Origin: Nemertoderma westbladi
Taxonomy: Eukaryota > Xenacoelomorpha > Nemertodermatida > Nemertodermatidae
NCBI GenBank assembly: GCA_032718475.1
Contig: JAUCBJ010001333.1
Span: forward strand, 1-45,689
Reading direction: 5' to 3'
DNA length: 45,689 nucleotides
Shown: positions 43,141 to 45,689 of the stretch, piece after piece
How positions within the stretch are numbered: position 1 is the stretch's first letter
Layout of the letters: each line of letters opens with the position of its first letter
The notes under the pieces: model-generated
Told to the model about the DNA's origin: nothing
What the model saw: only the letters and a program-made list of their open reading frames with translations
Database searches by the model: none
Made by a program: the position numbers and the translations under genes

Positions 43141-43237
43141 GTATTAAAGACCGCCAACAACATTCAGCCTCAATTATCACAAACAATCCCAGCCAATCAT
43201 TACTCGAGTAACGAGCCTTCTGGAGCCAGTGATGCAG
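43141..43237 (+). CDS. Host gene, visible exon 5
   Basis: The acceptor TATTTTACATCGCAG ends at 43,140 and the donor is GATGCAG|GTATAA. It enters in phase 0, matching the exon 4 donor, and leaves in phase 1. It encodes VLKTANNIQPQLSQTIPANH followed by YSSNEPSGASDA, a polar, probably disordered stretch. No repeat array is present at this donor. The exon is short, so support rests on splice signals, an open frame and exact phase agreement on both sides. Confidence 0.65.
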
Positions 43238-43861
43238 GTATAAATTATATTATTTTATCTATAAAAAATTACTTTTTTGTACTAAAATTGGTCGAAAACA
43301 ACACGAGAAAGTACCGTACTGCTTCCACGCAATATTATCACTTTCTATTGATAAATTTGTGATGAAAGTAAAAGTTAGCTCAGAGCGTAGGAGCTGTGTT
43401 TTTATTATTAATAAATATCATAAATATTTAAAACTTATTTATTAAATTTTTCATTAATGTACATATTTTATTTTGCACTCCGTTTTACTTATTACATCAG
43501 TTACCCACCGCATAATAATTAGGCAGTTTTAATTAAATTTTAGATATATTACTGCGATACTTATTTTAAAGTTCGTCAATCATGCAACAAATTAATATTA
43601 ATATTTACATTTCACACCTTTATTATGTTTTTATGTATATATTTATTTTATTTTAAACAATATTTCATTTAACATTAGTCTATCAGTTTTATATATTACA
43701 TATTTGAATAGTCCATATGGGATTAATTCAGTATGTAAGAAAGAATCCACTAATTTAATATAATTATATATGAAACAGCAAAAATTATAACAATTACTGT
43801 AATTTAAATACACTTTAGTTATATTCACTTAAACACATATATATTAACTAAAGTACTGAGT
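43238..43861. other. Host intron 5, AT-rich part
   Basis: Very AT-rich, with no feature recognised before the retroelement. Confidence 0.5.
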
Positions 43862-45120
43862 TCAGCCATATTGCGTGGCGATTTCGTTGCCACGCAGCCC
43901 GGCTCCATCTCCGAAACCTAGACCCCGCCAAGATCGCCGTCCTCCGCGGAGACACAGGGAGCTAGACCGGAGAAGGGCGAATCGAAGGCGCCGTCTCACT
44001 CCACCCAGGACACTTGCGAGGCCCCTCTCGCGCATGCGGTCACGTTTAGCCACCAAGACCTCGGCAATGTTGCGTATCAAGATCTGGCCCTCTTGGCACC
44101 AGACACCATCGGTTCCTACGAGGGGGGAGAAGGACATCCTCCTTTCCTCACATACTGTATGGTAGTGGCGCTTTTTAAAGCGACCCCATTCATCCAGCAG
44201 AGGTTCGGTGGATCGGTTGTTGTGGACATAGGAGTGGGCGTCAGCGTGAATGACCGCGATGTCAAACGACGCCACCCTCTGTGGTGTCCATATTCCCCTG
44301 CCCGAACTCCCCCAACTTCGATCCCGGCGCTGTCTAGGTGGCCACGTGATAGGGTTACCTCCCGCTCTACACCCGATGGACCAATGGCAGACGAAAGAAG
44401 TTCACCAAACACTTCTTGAACCTCATCATGTCGTTTCACGATGAGCCCGCCTGACTTACAGCTCAGAGCGTGGGTTGTAGAAAACTCGCCTCCACAACCC
44501 TCACACCTTGCTGGAAGCCCGGGGGGGGGGGCAGGCCGTAACGTGGCGCGAGATTGTCGCGGAATTCCTCAGCGCTGAGGTCTGTGTGATCGATAATCGA
44601 AGGCTGGGCAGTCAACCAACCCCCTGTACGGTTGTGCACCGTGCGATCGTATTGGATTGCTTCCCGGGTGAGTATCTTCCTCATCAACAACGTGCCTTGA
44701 CTCATCGTTGTCACTCTCTGACGACTTGGTAGTATCAAGCATCTCTACGTATAGCTGGGACTCACCAACCCCTGGCAAATCGCGGAGGTTGCGGATTAGT
44801 GGCAACACAGCACAGCCATATCCCATTATTGCCGCGGGGTCGCCCTGAGTCCAACCCTCGCGACTCCATAATGGTTGGTCGCACCCATGAACATAGAGGG
44901 CGGCATGACCGTTGTAGGAGTTGAAGAGGAATCGCGATGCACGGTGCCAAAGGACACGGCAATTCCACAGTGCAGTTGGACGACTGATGGAATTAAATGC
45001 GTTCTTCGCGTCCACTAGTAGCATTCCCTCAGACTCGACATCATTGAAGGCAATGTTCTTGGCATAAACTGCCCCCTCTATGCCTGCCTTCACACCAGCA
45101 CAGAGTTGAGACCAGCACAC
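43862..45120 (-). mobile_element. Decayed retroelement: RT, CxxC/HALSC knuckle, C-terminal domain
   Basis: Read on the minus strand from 45,120. First an RT piece with LLVDAKNAFNSISRPTALWN (palm Asp) and SREGWTQGDPAAIMGYG (QGDP motif); the YADD region is lost in a frameshift (expected near 44,740). Then comes LSAEEFRDNLAPRYGLPPPP, a frameshift at the G/C run 44,518-44,531, and a zinc-knuckle-like block CEGCGGEF, then THALSCKSGG, then KRHDEV. Last is a C-terminal domain beginning DIAVIHADAHSYVHNN and ending LRFALLRSSSLCLRGGR. RT followed by a CxxC/HALSCKxGG block and this C-terminus is a combination common in invertebrate retroelements. I cannot assign the class. At least three frameshifts make it dead. 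It lies in host intron 5. Confidence 0.8.
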
Positions 45121-45317
45121 ATTAATTCAGTATTGTTATTGTTGTATTAATTATTGTGTTAAAATTAATTTAGATAATATCAATTATAATTTACCCCGAT
45201 TGGGGGTGTATCTATAAAAAAAATAATTATTTTACTTTTTGCCGCGAAATTAATGCCATCGTAAGATTAAGAGTAAATATTAATTAGCCGTTCACATCTG
45301 GTAACAATATGTTTCAG

Positions 45318-45500
45318 TGACGGACAGTTTGCATCAGTTCCTAACGGCGGAGAACCTAGCCCGACGTGGGTTCACGGACGCCCAGATACTCGCCGCCATG
45401 GATATCGCAGCCCGACACAGAAGTCGGGGTACTACGGGTTTGTCCCTAGAGGAACAGAGAGTACTGGAGAGTATAGAACAGCTGAATCACCGGTTAAAAG
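45318..45500 (+). CDS. Host gene, visible exon 6
   Basis: The acceptor is ATATGTTTCAG (ends 45,317) and the donor is TTAAAAG|GTAAAT. The first two bases complete the codon begun in exon 5. It encodes TDSLHQFLTAENLARRGFTD, then AQILAAMDIAARHRSRG, then GLSLEEQRVLESIEQLNHRL, and leaves in phase 1. This is the best-ordered part of the protein: two predicted amphipathic helices separated by a Gly/Thr turn, with the look of a conserved protein-interaction segment. CpG density is high, as in exons 1 and 2. The gene continues beyond the window. Confidence 0.75.
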
Positions 45501-45689
45501 GTAAATAACATTGAGACTCGTTATTGTAAATAAACTAGTCAGAATGTGCTGAGGTTTATATGCGGATAAGTTACTGGTCAGATATTTTATATTTTACATT
45601 TACCATCATTCTCAATCGGGTAAGACTCATCAATTATCAATCGTTTATGTTATTCAATTGTGTAAGAGTAAATTATACGTGAATGAATG

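Noticed and set aside
44093-44444. Plus-strand ORFs at 43,875-44,444
   Set aside because: Shadows of the frameshifted minus-strand retroelement, whose motifs are clear on the other strand.

Overview
This window is nuclear DNA from an animal, most likely an AT-rich invertebrate genome with motile cilia. The evidence is spliced exons with GT-AG borders, a complete HYDIN (motile-cilium central-pair protein), decayed non-LTR retrotransposons, tRNA-like sequences, foldback elements and many G/C homopolymer runs. I cannot name the species or phylum. Prokaryote-style features (operons, ribosome binding sites, CRISPR) do not apply.

Layout. 1-1,170: two opposed fragments of endonuclease/RT LINEs. 1,171-3,600: no recognisable gene. 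3,863 to beyond 45,500: a plus-strand multi-exon host gene that I do not recognise. I see six exons: 3,863-5,854, 6,794-7,328, 11,633-11,774 (extendable to 13,166), 13,482-13,606, 43,141-43,237 and 45,318-45,500. Each has GT-AG borders and every junction keeps the reading phase. The upstream and downstream exons lie outside the window or were not found. Its large intron (13,607-43,140) contains two intronless genes: a synaptotagmin-like two-C2-domain membrane protein on the minus strand (18,655-19,974), and a full-length, single-exon HYDIN on the plus strand (25,703-41,236, 5,177 codons with an in-frame stop 18 nt before the ATG). Intron 5 carries a decayed minus-strand retroelement (43,862-45,120).

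The most striking feature is that the first three visible exon/intron junctions of the host gene are each amplified as a tandem array. In every case the repeat unit is the last ~30 nt of the exon plus the 5' splice site and the start of the intron. Junction 1 has about seven diverged 45-50 bp units, split by a foldback element. Junction 2 has 73 near-identical 44-bp units, each with CAG|GTAGGT. Junction 3 has 30 units of 48 bp, each with AATG|GTAAGG. At junction 3 the unit is 16 codons with no stop, so any of the 30 donors would join in frame to the next exon. This could give a protein whose length depends on donor choice. At junction 2 only the first donor avoids a stop, so the other 72 are decoys or silent.

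How the genes relate: HYDIN is an axonemal structural protein and the synaptotagmin-like protein is a membrane-trafficking candidate. Nothing in the sequence shows that they work with the host gene beyond being nested in it. The lack of introns in both nested genes, next to an intron-rich host, raises retroposition or wholesale intron loss.
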